This document shows, one piece after another, positions 12,082 through 25,320 of a stretch of DNA of 64,000 nt (the stretch's first letter is position 1; every line of letters begins with the position of its first letter). The stretch is taken from positions 62,001 through 126,000 of the forward strand of contig WHUX01000097.1 in NCBI GenBank assembly GCA_015179025.1. The letters run 5' to 3'. The position numbers and the translations under genes are program-made. The notes beneath the pieces were generated by a model that had not been told where the DNA came from, searched no databases, and saw only the letters and a program-made list of their open reading frames with translations. Source of the stretch: Terfezia claveryi. Taxonomy: Eukaryota; Ascomycota; Pezizomycetes; Pezizales; Pezizaceae.

Positions 12082-13021
12082 TACTAAGTACGTTTGTAAG
12101 ATATATGTACTCCGTACAACAGAGACACAAGACTATACACATGATATATATATTTCTAATATGCACTCGCCTTTTCTGTGGCATTTCGCGTAATTGGTCC
12201 TTTAAATTGCTCATGGAGCGGTTTTGTCCAGCTTTGCATTATCTCAGAAGGTAACTCCATATTGATCTACAAGTTTTGCTGCAGGTCGATGATAAGCTAT
12301 CGTCATGACCCTCAGATACAACATATATTTCCGGCGAACAGACATACCTATCACGTGAATGGTTCTGGGAACTGTTGTCATTGGCCAGGTCGAGCATGGC
12401 GGACGGACGACACCCTGACAGATAAAGCACACACGTCCTTCTAATTTCCCAACTTTTCCTTTTTCCCCTATCGCAACTCGTAACGAGTTCAGGATCGACT
12501 TCGAGTTCACTCGATCAACATCACGTCAAGAGGAATACCTTACAACATCGACGTCGACTGCAGGTTCCAGCACGTGCGGGAATTGTACAGGGGTAGCTTC
12601 GGAAGGTTTCATGGTGAGTCATGAGTTAACTGCGTTATGTTTATAATTTCTTCAACTGCTCTCCATCTCCATGTCTACTGGCGCGAAGCCCTAACAAAAA
12701 TGCAAAGACGCTTTGTCGGGATCCGTCAACACTCCAAACCGGTCTCGAGTTTTACTACTCGACAGTATCTGGATCGGCGTACCAACAACATTAGGACTTC
12801 CGCAAAACACGGAAGCCCACCGAGGCAGCACGATAACGTATATACGATGCCACAATATCGAAGCCAGTTCAATCTGGGCTGACGCTGTAATATAGGATTA
12901 GAGTAGCTATCGCAGTGTTTGCTGGAGGGCTATACCGACGTCCATTCACGTAATCTCGAGAACCACCCAAGCTCACCACCAGGTTACCCGAAACGAACCA
13001 AGCAGGGCCACAACATTCAAC

Positions 13022-13630
13022 ATGTGTATGATTTCCATCAATCACCACCCGTCTTGCAAATGTACCTACTACATCCTTGAGCATGACTGCGGTGCTTCAT
13101 CATCCTCTCACCCATCATGTGTACAATTTAAGTCATTCCCAGTCTCACGATGGTCGAATAAGACTTCTTATATCAGGAAACTTTCAGGGGACTGTGGAGC
13201 ATGCTCTGGTGCTGGTGACTCAAGCGACGTGCTGGCACGAATCAATGTCATGGCAAGTAGGCCTTCAACCGCAGAGGTGGGCCATAGTTCGAGGATAACT
13301 ACCTCATTAGCTAGGTGGAGACCTGATACAGGACTGAGCGTCCACACCGAAGGTAGTATGGACAGCGTAAGCTCACAAACGAGCGTCAACAGCAACTTCC
13401 AAATGGATGGCCTCAGTCGGAGCGTCAGTATGGGAATACAGACATTCAATGATCATGAGCGAAAGTCTGCTGAGGTGAGTGGGAGCCGTCCTGCTGGGTC
13501 CAAGAGCACCAGGAAGGCTACACATGCATCCCCATTCCAAGATAGGTTTACCCGCCCTGAGATGGAATGGAGACGAACTGAGCTAGCCGACCTCGACCAT
13601 ACTGAATCTGTCTCTTGCTGGATCTCGTGA
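13022..13630 (+). CDS. Cys-rich hypothetical fungal protein
   Basis: A single 202-residue frame starts at ATG 13022. The first 65 residues hold eight Cys (including CKCTYYILEHDCG and DCGACSG) in a spacing reminiscent of the short Cys/His-rich N-termini of many uncharacterised ascomycete proteins. The remainder is Ser/Arg-rich and probably disordered. There is no signal peptide or membrane segment. The 5' end could be an internal exon, because the start context is unremarkable. No neighbour suggests a role. Confidence is modest since no domain family can be named. Confidence 0.4.
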   Translation: MCMISINHHPSCKCTYYILEHDCGASSSSHPSCVQFKSFPVSRWSNKTSYIRKLSGDCGACSGAGDSSDVLARINVMASRPSTAEVGHSSRITTSLARWRPDTGLSVHTEGSMDSVSSQTSVNSNFQMDGLSRSVSMGIQTFNDHERKSAEVSGSRPAGSKSTRKATHASPFQDRFTRPEMEWRRTELADLDHTESVSCWIS

Positions 13631-14949
13631 GCTGGCCGCGTGGCCCGGGCTTATAAGCGTTCACATGGTACCTGACCTGTGTCACTGAATAATGGTTTGC
13701 TTTGCACGCCTACCTTTCAAGCCAAAACTCCTCTCAGCCGTTTTGTTGAATAGTCTCAAAACACCACTGGCGTAATTTGTTTTTAAATTCCTCTTCAGCC
13801 TTTATAGCACTGACAGCGTCATTCCTCCTATCTCTGGCTTCAGCTTTATGTTTTGGTATCTTTTAGCGTGTTCCACATCGTATCATCTCTCTAGGTCTAG
13901 CCTGGCTGTTACTTCTCGTCAATTTTAGTCTTCTCGTGTCTGCGCGCATCTCATACCTAATTGGTCGTTAGGTTTGTTACTTGCACATTTCGTTTAATGG
14001 GTCCTTTGCCATCTGATTTGGGATTGGTGGGAGTTTATCTCTTTCCATGGAGTTGATATCATCTGCGGTTTTACATACATATACCTCCCTGGAGGGCCCG
14101 GTTACAAATGTTCGTACTACTTTGCTGGCGCTGGGTTCTTTTCTCTTCTAGCGTGCTATGTATACCTATTATTATATGTGTTGACCGCAATTCCCTTATT
14201 ACTATCCTTTTTGCCTACCAGGAAAGAAATGACAAACAGTGTCGAAGCAAACTTTTTTCTAAAAAAATTTTCTTTACGAGACCTATGTAATGGCTAATTG
14301 GCTGTATGAGAAGTTCGTCTTTGTCAAGCTATGGAATCGGCCCGAGGGCAATATGGTATTTAACAATATCACACCTCCATCGAATCATCAGGGTGGAACA
14401 ATCTATAACCTCGCCTAAGACTGTTCTTTCTTACTGTCCTTATTCCAGTTGTCCCCACTGCTGTTCTAACTAACGACTGCGACACTCTGATGTATCCCAT
14501 GAAAAGCATCTGCACTGGAAACCCAAAAATCCCTTACACCTTCCTACACATGGCGGTTGTTTATTGATGATAATACCAGGTGCCTAACAAAGAATAAGTA
14601 ACCCGTTAGCCCTAGCGTGCACACGAAGAAACGGTTGAGATGTTATCAATCAGGATTGCTGGGAGCCTTCAGAAAGTGGGCTTTTTTTCTATTTACATTT
14701 TTGCAGAATAAGTCACATACAGCTAATATGGAATCGAATACGTTAATTTTTATTTTCATTAAATTATCATGTATTTTTTCGACGGAAAACTTAGGGGTTA
14801 TATTATTTACCTACGAATGGGCATCCTTTGTTTCCAACGGCTTTCCAAGCTGCATTGGATGTGCCGGTCAGTGATAGAATTGTTATGGCGGCTATGATGT
14901 AGTGCTTGATGAGAATCATCACAGTTTAATGGTTGGATACTAAACGGGC

Positions 14950-14989
14950 TTTTTCTTTTTTTTTTTTTTTTTCTTTTTTTTTTTTTTTT
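14950..14989 (+). repeat. Poly(T)-rich tract
   Basis: About 40 nt almost entirely T with two C interruptions. No A-tailed element is recognisable next to it. Confidence 0.9.
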
Positions 14990-15836
14990 GGTCCAGGGTT
15001 AATGACGGTGTAAAAACGAAAATCCTGGAGACGAGATATGGAGTTTAAAGGCTTAGGGACTTGGGGACTTGGGTAGATGTTGAATTGGCCGATATATATG
15101 CACAAACAATCCGTCTGGAAGAAGGAGAAAGAGAATGGGATTTATACTTAGCTGGACCACGCTACGATAGACATGATCCTTCCGTCCTACCAATGAAACC
15201 CCCCCCCTTCCCCCCTACCTAACTAGATAGACTACCTGAGGCCAGCAGTACACGCACCAAAAAAACATGTAAGCCTTACAAAGTATGTACTGTACTGGCA
15301 TGGCGCACAGGGCAGTAACTTTGCGTGTTACTGTAGTTTCCGCTCGGTTCGGAGACCTTTTTCTGCCAATCATTTAGATAGAATACGCGGGGTGATACAT
15401 ACATAAACTTCTTTCATAACCACCCTTTTGCGCCTGTACAACAATTTGGGATTGATAAAGACGAACGTTAACTCGGGTATTTTACACTCATGGCTGACTC
15501 GCTTAAAGCTTTGGGAGTTGCTCAGCTTGGGAGCCTGGGACACGAGATGGCGGCCACTACATATATATTATCTATATATATGTAATAATAACAGGCAACT
15601 GCCTGTAGTTATGCCAGACGAAATCTTGGCCTTGGGCAAAGCTCCACACACACACACTCTCTCTCACATACACAGACACACAAAACATGATTTCATAAAG
15701 TTACACACACATACCTATATATATATATGAGGGTGAAAGCTCGCAAGAAGTTACCTATCACACACGCGGGATATATATCTGGGTGTAAAACATAACAACC
15801 CATCATCTGGAAAGGGGAACACACACACATACACAC

Positions 15837-15864
15837 TACCACTACTACTACTACTACTACTACT
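15837..15864 (+). repeat. (ACT)n microsatellite
   Basis: About nine ACT units directly after a CA-rich stretch. Confidence 0.9.
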
Positions 15865-15966
15865 AACTTGACTAACCAACAATCAAGAGCGCTCTGGTAT
15901 CGTTTCATTTTTGGTTTTTTTTGTTATATAACCTGTAGATATTGCGCTATCATTATATCTGAATGC

Positions 15967-15967
<1 letters not shown>

Positions 15968-15999
<32 letters not shown>

Positions 16000-16000
16000 C
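15968..16000 (+). repeat. (AAT)n microsatellite
   Basis: About eleven AAT units. Confidence 0.95.
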
Positions 16001-17615
16001 TTACTCGATTATGTTACTAAAGTCACCTAGTTACATATATAATGTAATGTATGTACATACATATCATGTACTGTAACTGTACGTACATAAGTAAAAAAAA
16101 TAATTAAAAAAAAAGCAAGCAAGTTGCCCTTGGTTTTTAAGTGTGAAAGTGGGGAAATGGATAATTCATCCATTGGTTTTTGTTTTTGGTTGGAATTATT
16201 GGAGCTCCTCTTGGGTTAGCAACAAGAAATGTTAACCTAACGATCTCTTTAAATGTATATTATATATATAACCTATCCAAGCCAGACCCCCACAACCATA
16301 CCACGAATCCGAGAACTTAACGTTACCTAACCTAACCCAGTTAAAATCAAAACCAGACTATCCAGCGCCCCATCAGAAGGGCTTTTCTTCCAAGAGGAAA
16401 AATTATCTGAATACCCAAAGTTTGTTTCTTGATTTGGAAAGGAGGACCTACTGTATATAGGGGCGGTCATCTGGGCCTTTGAAGATTTAGACGACTACAT
16501 ATGCGTGCTAAGGGGGAGGAGATATCAATTGCATTTACCCTGAACTCGATCATTCCCTATAGATAGATGGAAGGTTATTAATTTAAAAATTAGAGTACGT
16601 GAAGATGACGGTGCAGGCAAGGGCGAGGACTCTTGAATTTAATCCTCGGCATGGAAACCCAGGAGGTACAAGCCTAGGAAGGGGACAGAGAAGTTCGTTT
16701 ACCAGGTATTACCTCCAATCAGCCCAAAGGCTCTCTTTTGTCTTCCTCTCCTCCATCACCCCACTTACGCCTCTGCGTCGTACCCTCTCAATTCTTACGA
16801 TGAACCAACATGGATTAATCTCGCAACTGAGGGCCGAGAATACCTAGGGAGTCTGAGGAGATAGGGGATCTAGACTATAGCGGAAGAAGCTTAAGAAGGA
16901 GCAAGCGGAAACGACTAGACGATGTATTTGATAGATAAATTCTGTGCACAACGAGGCAATTCGGTAGATTTCATGAGCCTAGATGGACTCGAACTTAAAT
17001 GACGATCGGTGGTTGCTGATATGTAATGTCCCCAAATTTTATCCTTTGAAACCCTAGGTAGTAAATATAGCTATCCTCCCATGTATGTATAAACCCTAAC
17101 TATCCTCCCATTCAAGTTCCCGGCTCGGCATCTAATTCCATAGTATCCATCAAGATGGAAGAAAAGGAGGGTAGTATGTATGCATGTATATAAAGTCAAC
17201 AAAAGAAAAGTACCTCATGAGAGAAGGAAGTCCGGGTTGGATGTGGTGAATAAAAAGGAAAGTAATTCTAGCCAAGGAAAATTTTCCGGGTCACTGGTGT
17301 AATAGAATTACCACTAGAAGGTAAGGTAAGTATACATACCGAAAGAAGCGAAAAAAACGATCAAAGGGATAATGAAAAAATGATCACAACCCAAGATAAA
17401 TGCGACATAAAGCACAAATGGTAGCTGCAGATTCGACAAAGAAGATTCGTCACAGCAAGGTATCAAGTCAGATCTCAATCAATCACAAAGCAACAAATGT
17501 ATCAAATGAACGCCTGAACAAGGAAATAAATACCAAACCAGATCCTTCCCCGAATCACATTAAAGTATCCCCTCACTGACAACAGATTCTTGGGGACAAC
17601 CATGACCAGTGCCAA

Positions 17616-20600
17616 TCATTTTCTACCACCAAATAGGCCCTTAAACCACTTCCTTCCTCCTTTGGGTGGCGACCCAACCGTCTCGTGTTTATGTGCCTCT
17701 TCAGCATGAGTGGCTTGCGCTTTTGGAGCGGTGTATTTGCGGGCACCGAATATATGATCAATTTCATTTGAAAGTTCTGATTCGAATGATAGTGGTGGTA
17801 GGTAGGGCTTCTCCGTAGTCGGTGATGAGCTAGGGGAGGCACGAGTGACCGACCTCTGCTTCCCAGTGTTATTCTGAGCTTGTAGAGTGGAAGACGCGGT
17901 TGAGATGAGGGACTTGACTTGGACAATCGGGGATAAAGGCACAGAAGAGGATGATTGGGGTGGCGGTGGAGATTTTGTAGCATGTCTGGATGGAGGTGGA
18001 GATGTTGGTGTGATAAGCGGAGGTGCAAAAACCGCTTTGAGATCCCGAGCAGATGACTGAGGCGCAGTTGGCACAGATAATGTTGATTTAGAGCCGGCAG
18101 TCGCCACTTTGGGTTGCTGCGTAACAGGAATACCTGTGATTAATGCCAATATCTCTGGTGATACCGCTGCTCGTAAAGAGGAATCACCCCTATGAGGTTG
18201 GGCGATTGTAGCACTTGCAGCCGTTATATCTGTCTTGGGGGTGTCGGCGACTACTGCTTGAACAACTGTAGAAGGAGCCGTAGCGCTCGTTGGAGGCGGT
18301 TTCCGCGAAGGGCTCTCCGGCCTTGGAGAGGAAATGAGAGGGGCAGACACAATAATTGTAGTATTGGTTGAGCTATTGACAGCGGTCTTGGTGGAACTCT
18401 GAAGTGGCAAGGGCTTAGGCGTAACCAGCACTCCCACCTGCTTTGGTTCGGCTTTAGTTTGCGGAGGTGATAAAACTGGCTCATTCTTGGGAAGGACACT
18501 GGGCTCAATCTTTGTTTCTATCACAAGATTCCTAGAGGAAACCCTGAGAGGATACTCCGGTTTCTTGTTGTGTACTTCGACTGCTGTTCCAATTACTTTC
18601 TGGCCGCCATTCGATCCCACATGTGAACTTGCAGTCGCAAAAGAGTTGACAATCTCTTCGCTGCTAGTGGACACAACAAGTGGAGGCTGCATAGTGGAAT
18701 TTACAGGCCTCACTGATAATCTGTCATGCTGAACTGAGAAAGGCGCCGGTGATTGCTTTCTCCTTTGGTTTAATATCGTAGGGGTAATATTGTCCCGGAA
18801 TACGTCTACCTTATTTGGAGGATCACTCTGCGTTTTCTGGGCTTCTATCTTCGCTGGAGGAAGATCAAACTTCGCCCTTAGGGTCTCCTTGATATCTTGT
18901 TGGGTACCCATCTCCCCCCCCAACTTTTCAGATTTGTCCCCAGATAAGAACTCCTTAGGAGCCTCCGCGCTATTTCGCTCTTGCTCCTGGCTTTTTTCCT
19001 CTAAAATCTTCGCCCTCAGGGCTTTGAGATCAACTTTCAGGGTACCCACACTTCCCCCCTTTTCTCTGAGGTGATCCTCTTCCTCCGCAAGCGTGCATCG
19101 ACAGTCTGCACAAACCCTCAACGCACACCAGTTGCACAACCACAGCCAATGCTTTCCTGCCACAGTCGGCCCCGATTCAACCTTTTCCCCACTTGGGCCT
19201 CCATAGCCACAGCACATCATGCACCCCACTCGGTGTTGCCAATTCGCTGTTCTTCGCATTACACTATCTCTTCCTGTCTTGCCGTGGCCCATCATACATT
19301 GCTCCATCACCAGGTTGATATCCTTCGTATAGCAAATCTCCTTTACTGGCCCAGGCATAATCGGGGCAGATACTTGAATATGTTGTGCAATCACGTGATT
19401 CGAATTACCGTGGGTTGACGAAGCTGAAGACGCTGTGACTGGGGTTGCAGGCGTGGAGATAGGTGAAGGAGGAGAAACACCACTATGATGTGGATCTACC
19501 CTTTGATATGGTGGGGGGCGGCGGAAATATCCATGGTTTTGTCCATTTCCTTGCCAGGGTTTATACGTTTGTCCTGAATTTACTTCGGAAAGAGTGCTGC
19601 TTTTGTTAGCTATTTCTAACTCTTCATCATGCATACTTTCCGCATCACTACTCTCGTGATCTTCTTTAGAATTTGAGCGAGACTGTGGCGTTGGTGTCAA
19701 CGATGGTGTGGGTAGTGCAGTGGGTATCGTGGGTTGTTCTTGTGGCTGTTGCGAATCAGGTTTTCGGCCAGGATTGGCATTATCTGAAGTGGATAAATTA
19801 TCCGAGGTTGGGAAAGCAGGCATTTCTGGGTTAGGATGACGATTAACATTTTCACTCACCCTTTTTGGAGCGCGTCGATCTTGAGATGGTGGCCCCACAT
19901 CAGGGCCTCTTGATCCAGTTGGGTGAGGGTGATAAGGTGGTTGGAAGGGTCTAGGACTTTGCATCCTCGGTGGCTGACCTCGACCCATTGGGTAATGAGA
20001 TGGTCCTTCAAAATTAGAAAGTTGAGGAGACAGCCGGCCGTCATGACCCTGGTTGTTTCGAGGTCTTCCATTCCGAAATGCAGGTGGGTACTGTGAATAG
20101 TTGTTTGAATCCATCAATTGATTCTGGTTGCGGACAGATTGTGCAGACGGTTTGTACATGCCTGTAGAGGTTAATTAATTTTTTTGGCCTCTTTCTTAAG
20201 GAGGACGCTTACTTGGAATTCGTGGAATTGGGGGTATGTTTCCCCCTCTCCGCTGCGTAGTTCCATGGCCCATATTGGAATTCAAGTTTCCATCTAAACC
20301 CACCATACCCACCCCCATTCCCACTCTTCCAGGCCCTCGATTTCCAAGCATCACACTATCGATGTTGTTAGTATTATTCCGCATATTGTGAGAACTAAGT
20401 CCACCATGGTTTTAGTGATTTGTGTGTTTCTCAGGTATGACGCCTGGTAGGGAGTATTTCCATACCTTCTTCTTTCACTAGGCTCTAAGTGAGGACCCTT
20501 AAAGCTACGGGGAGAAGGTGGTGCACCATCTCCAAAACCCTCCGGTGAATAATCTAGTTCGCTTGTCATGCTTTGACTTCGTAGATATGCGCGCGTGGAA

Positions 20601-21295
20601 TTCCGCGACAGGTTTCTGAGTGCAGGTGTGCCCTGACGAGAGTACAAATCTACCATATTAAAATTATCTGCGTTATCGATTGGGTAAGGGGATGCGGGCC
20701 ACTGGTGGTGATTTTGTAGTGAGGCATACGGTCCATAGTATGGGGATGGTCCGCAATCTGGCCCTCGAGATGGAATTGGAGAGGTTGTAGATTTACGGAG
20801 CTGTTGCTGATAATCCTGCTGGGGAGTACGGCTAGGCGGGAATGGCGATGTTGGTCGATTGGCCTTGGATAGACCACGCTGGGGATTTGGCGGAGGGTTG
20901 ACTCGCTGTGGCGGAGGCACTCTGATCGGCGCTGGTAATTGGCTGGGTTTGCTATATTCAGATGGAACGGGCCGATCGTGACCTCCGGAACCAACCACAC
21001 CTCCGTCAACAGCTCCACCGGTTGGCGATAGTGGCTTGCTTGCAGCATTTTGGCTATTTTCACCACTACGACTCCCGGTCCTGGATGCGGCAGGCGTTCG
21101 GGACAAGAGACCTCTCATTTTTGAGGAGCCTGAGTCGACTGCAGGCGATGTTGACGGAAGACGAGCAGCGCTCCTCGACGGGAGGATTCTGAATCTTGAA
21201 GAAGTTGACGGAATGGGGCTGCCGACGCTCTCTGGGGCTGTTTGAGATTCTTTCTTCTTCTTTCCGGAGAAGCTCCTGGACAGAAAACTGGGCAT
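17616..21295 (-). CDS. Large disordered protein with Cys-rich core (three exons)
   Basis: Exons 21295-20466, 20355-20213 and 20161-17616 join in phase to give 1172 residues. Donors are GTATGG and GTAAGC, acceptors are ATAG and ACAG. The frame extends upstream to 21364 only through GTG, so the first ATG (21295, MPSFLSRSFSGKKKK) is preferred. Almost all of it is Pro/Ser/Thr/Gln-rich and low-complexity. One ordered island in exon 3 (about 19295-19070) has RVGCMMCCGYGG and then WLWLCNWCALRVCADC, a Cys/Trp-rich module that could bind zinc. The basic N-terminus and the C-terminal tail (RKWFKGLFGGRK) could contact membrane or nucleic acid. I know no function; it resembles conserved but uncharacterised Pezizomycotina scaffold-like proteins. 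Confidence 0.8.
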
Positions 21296-24200
21296 TTTAA
21301 AGAGACTGTAGCCCTTCCGGCCGTTTATAATATCCGGGAGTGATGTTTGCCCCACCAGTTTCACTTCCCTCCCCTTAATGGCTTATGATGCCGGCGGAAC
21401 AGAGATGAGACAGGGCCGAATACGAATGCTGTGCCACTGTACTCAACGCCGGAAGCCAGGAGAAGTGTGGAGAGGTCTGAAGAATGCGGCGTCGAAGCCA
21501 CGATGTTGTGAGCACCTTTTTTTTTCCCTATCTTCTGCTCTGAAGGCTTCTTCCTCTGTCCAGCGAGAGAAATTTAGAGTCTGTATACAAGAGAATTGGC
21601 TGCCGCCGGTGTGGATTGGCTGTATAAAATAAGTGAGCTCGTGTGCCAGCTTCAATGCGAGGTAAAGCTTAAAGGAACTGAGGTCGATGTAGAGCCTTCA
21701 CCACCTCCACCTCCTCCACCTCCAGCACTTTTGTGGACCGCCGGGGGGGCAGGGCTGCCGCCTCTGCACTCTCCCTGTTGCGTTTCTCTCTTTCACGCAA
21801 TTCTGTTGGAATACGCTCTCAGCCATAGGGAGAGCCGTGCCGCAGCAGGAGCATGGGAGATATAGAGAAAGTGGAACAAACGAGACCGAGTTCATACATA
21901 CCTTTGCAAACTGAATGAAGTCAACTGTCCTGGACCTAAGCATTCAGCAGATTCTGATTCAATGTATCTCAGACCGAGAAACAATAACTCAAGTCTTGAT
22001 AATGACCTGGGGATACTGGAATACCAGGTGCTATAGAGCCCCATGGAGAAGCGTCCAGTATCAAGACCAAGGCTGCAAGAAATAGGCCAGCAAGTATAAA
22101 GCACACACACACAAAACACGCACACCGGGCACGGAGATAATAAATCACAACCGATTGAGCGAGGGTATTGAACGTCAGGCGAGGCTGAGGGCTGTGCTGG
22201 TCGCGCTGGTAGTGCTGTATACGACGGATTCGTGTCCCCCGGCCACAGCGTTGAGGAAGCGAAAGGAGATATCCAATGACGTCGCAAAGCTATCCCGTTT
22301 CCAAAGAGGCAAACCCAGTCAACTCACTGTCCCAACCCTGTCTCCGGCAGAAAAATAAATTATATACTGGCGCGATTGTGTCGTTGGAGGAAGGACTAAG
22401 TACTCTTCTCGAAACAACTGATCACAACTCGCCCTTGCTGGGGAAAGGGAAAATGGGTGAAGCAAAGAGCAGAGCAAACAGCACAATGGACATTAAGCAT
22501 GAGGTGCTTGACATGATGGCCAGGCTCTCGCCATCACCTACCAACACCTAATCCCCGCTCAACTGTGCCGTATCATACATCTCTCTTATCGTGCAAAGAT
22601 ACTTGCTAGGGGATTCGGGGAATTCAGGGCCCCACCCCTACCTTTACCCCCACTGATACGCGTACCTGGGTGCTCACGAAGCGAAGGAAATCTTGGGCAC
22701 CAGAGGAGGGAAGGACACGGCATTGCGCATCCAACAAGTGAGACAAACATGCACAGAGAAAAGGTACGGTGTCACTGGCCATCAGCTCCCATGCCGAGTT
22801 TCGTGACCTTGGTCAATTAACTTGCAAAAGATTCATTGGACGCGTTGTGGCCATCAGCCACGTCTGGACTGGGAAGAGGTCGAGCTGGTTGTCTAATTCT
22901 GGTAAGACTCTATGTATATAGGTGCTTAGCTAAGCTAACTATTCCTGACGAGTTGTTCGGGTTTGGGTTATCGGCGGGGCATTTATGTAACGTTGTTGAC
23001 GGGGTTCACCAGTGAGGCTGCCGGGAAATGAGACTCTCGGCCTCCAGTGTCAATTTACGAGATGTCGTACAACCTTGGGCGAGCCTGGGCCTTCTGAGCA
23101 CCTGCTTATACACATGGCTTTTCTTACAGCTCGCGTCGACATGACTATTATCGTGATTACATTAGCTTCCTGCTGTGCGTGGTTTCAGACAATGTTTCGT
23201 CTGGATCTTCTTGCCCGAAAGCCGCTATTATTGCAGAGCTTTATTTAATTACACCTCAGATCGGTTCCGGAAGTAACAGCTGCTCGCATAAGTGACATGT
23301 TGCAAGAATAAGGTTGAAGCAGAGTCAATGTTCAATCAACTGCTAGAGTCGAGAATAAATATGTGATGCATTGGTTCACTCTAACTTGCCTGGGAGAACT
23401 CCGAAGGAGCAAGGAAGCCAGATGCAGAAACGACCGTTACATTTGCCATGCTCGATAAACTTATAAGCTTAGCGAACCGGATACCAATCCGAGCGCGTGC
23501 ATCCCCGAGAGTTAGAATTCTTTTGGAATGTCTGTCCGTCCACGAGCCGTTGACGCCATTTGCAATTGCTCACGCTACCCAGGGATCCCCGTTGTGGAAT
23601 AGAATCGATAAAGACGATTGGGACCTGCAGTTGAAATTCTACTTGCAGGGCGGGATTTTTGAAGCCAAGAGCGACTACTTCTCCAAGGCGATGAGGGCGG
23701 TTTCGATGGAGATCTGCGTGAGATGATTGGACAATTCTTTGTTGCTTTTCCGGGAACGGAGTTACCATCCTATTGCGAACCTGGCAGATACGGTAGCGGT
23801 GGTGGTGGTGGCGAAGATAAGTTCTGGCCTTTCCAAGATCCAATGTGCAAGACATCATACGTGTACCTGTACCTGTACCGTTTTGACCCGGATCGACTGG
23901 GTAATGTTTTCGTAGATCGTAGCTGAGACTTATTTTGGGAAAAGATGAACTGCAACCGAATTGGTCCCATATTATTCTTTTGGTGCTGAATTACATAGGT
24001 AACACCATAAATAGCTACGGTAACTAGATCTCCATATGGAATCAGAGGAATCACAGGGAAAGTGGCGATCTATATTACAGCGATAAAGCCGATAGACTCC
24101 ACTGCAATCCTAGAGACATCAGCGTCAGCGGTTATTGCCAGGAATATTACAGCCTCTGCCTCTCAGTGATACAAGATAATTGATCTCACAAGGGGAATAT

Positions 24201-25320
24201 TGGCCTTCATGCGATGCGTATTCCTGGTGTTGTTTTTGAGTCCAGCCGCAGATAAAGAGCGACTTATGCCCGCAAGGAAAATTGGATGGATGTTCGTTTA
24301 GCCAATTGAGACTAGGCCAATGATGGAGTTGCAAGTGGTACAGATATAACTACTTAACCGACCAAATAAGAAAAGTAAAACATAAATTATTATTGTTTTT
24401 GAGTGGGCGTGGGCTGGTGAGCCGCAGGGTGACCACTGCATAAACCACATACGGTATACCGGTACATGTGATGGAAGAGGGCACTTAACGTCATCTGCCG
24501 TAGCTATGGCTGTGGTTGTATTTGCTCATTATTGGAGGTTCCCTACTATGTAGTAGGGCCATATATATGTCTGAATGGTTTTCCGGCCGTGCGAAGGGCT
24601 TCAAGATTGCAGGTTCGAACTCCATTGTCTCAATAATCACAGCTTTGATGGGTTCTTTGGCGCTAATTAGATGCTACATAGGTAGTCGATAGGTGTTGGG
24701 ATCGAGCTACTCACCCCACAAACCTGCGGATGAATCATCACGCCGCCGGAGGATATGCTGGCCTTATCGTCTCTTTGTTTGCCGGAGGGAACATCATTCC
24801 GGCATGAAGCGCCCACAAGCTGACAAATTGACAATAAAGCCTGCCTGGCGCGTACCGTAGCCGAAAGCTTTCAGGATGATTCGATGACGGCCATCGTAAG
24901 TATGACCTTACGGAGTTCACTTCATTCCTCAACTCCGGCCAGGCCCAGTGTTGCCTAGTTAGAAGCCCTCATATGATTATTAATGAGAGAACTTGGGGAT
25001 TTTGGGATAGGAGTTGCAAGTCGGGCTATATACCCCTGGTAAATTGGACTTGTACGGCCACAAGAGTTCGCAAGCCGGCCAGGTGCATCGAATGTCACCG
25101 AACGTCATCGATTCGAGTTTCGAGTGATCATATGCAATAAGGAGCCTTAGAGTGGCGGATATGGAGGGAGTATATATTTCTCTGCGAGTCCCCATTTCAA
25201 ATTATTCTCCTCAGATCAACGCACAAAGCCAATTACACCCACATCACTAGAAATTGCAATCACAAGCCCAAGCCATTACCCCACAAAACAAACCGCTTCC
25301 CCATTACTCCACCAGCAATA
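21296..25320. other. Spacer
   Basis: Next to the 5' end of the disordered-protein gene lies a (CCACCT)n-type tract (21697-21726). The rest is unique sequence. Frames such as 23448-23726 (92 residues) show no domain. A tRNA-like T-loop at about 24609-24620 lacks a foldable cloverleaf. No gene supported. Confidence 0.5.
25171..25179 (+). promoter_or_regulatory. Probable TATA element of the MAPEG gene
   Basis: TATATATTT lies about 150 bp upstream of the ATG and is followed by an A/C-rich leader, as expected of a fungal promoter. Inferred from position only. Confidence 0.35.

Larger units (their letters stand above)
8808..13021. other. Long gene-poor spacer
   Basis: Contains the promoter side of the zinc-finger gene (G-rich plus strand, 8958-8977), an (AAT)n microsatellite at about 9939-9960, and several copies of the TAGTCTGG micro-insertion motif (9968-9980, 11690-11703, 11842-11856, 12062-12070). 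Frames of 80-115 residues at 10264-11293 on both strands have no domain or coherent splice pattern. No gene can be supported. Confidence 0.5.
13631..17615. other. Long AT-rich, repeat-laden spacer
   Basis: Holds a pyrimidine tract at 14950-14989, CA repeats near 15648-15682 and 15820-15836, an (ACT)n tract near 15837-15864, an (AAT)n tract at 15968-16000, TATA-type repeats near 15717-15728, and one minus-strand TTCAGGGTAA copy at 16535-16544. The last part is the 3' flank of the minus-strand gene beginning at 17616. No gene seen. Confidence 0.55.

Noticed and set aside
16322..16340. CCTAACCTAACCC as interstitial telomere
   Set aside because: Only two short imperfect units, within chance in AC-rich DNA.
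21296..21364. N-terminal extension of the disordered protein
   Set aside because: The upstream start is GTG; ATG 21295 gives a natural start.
24586..24645. tRNA-like segment with GGTTCGAACTCC
   Set aside because: The T-stem and acceptor stem do not pair; at best a degenerate remnant.
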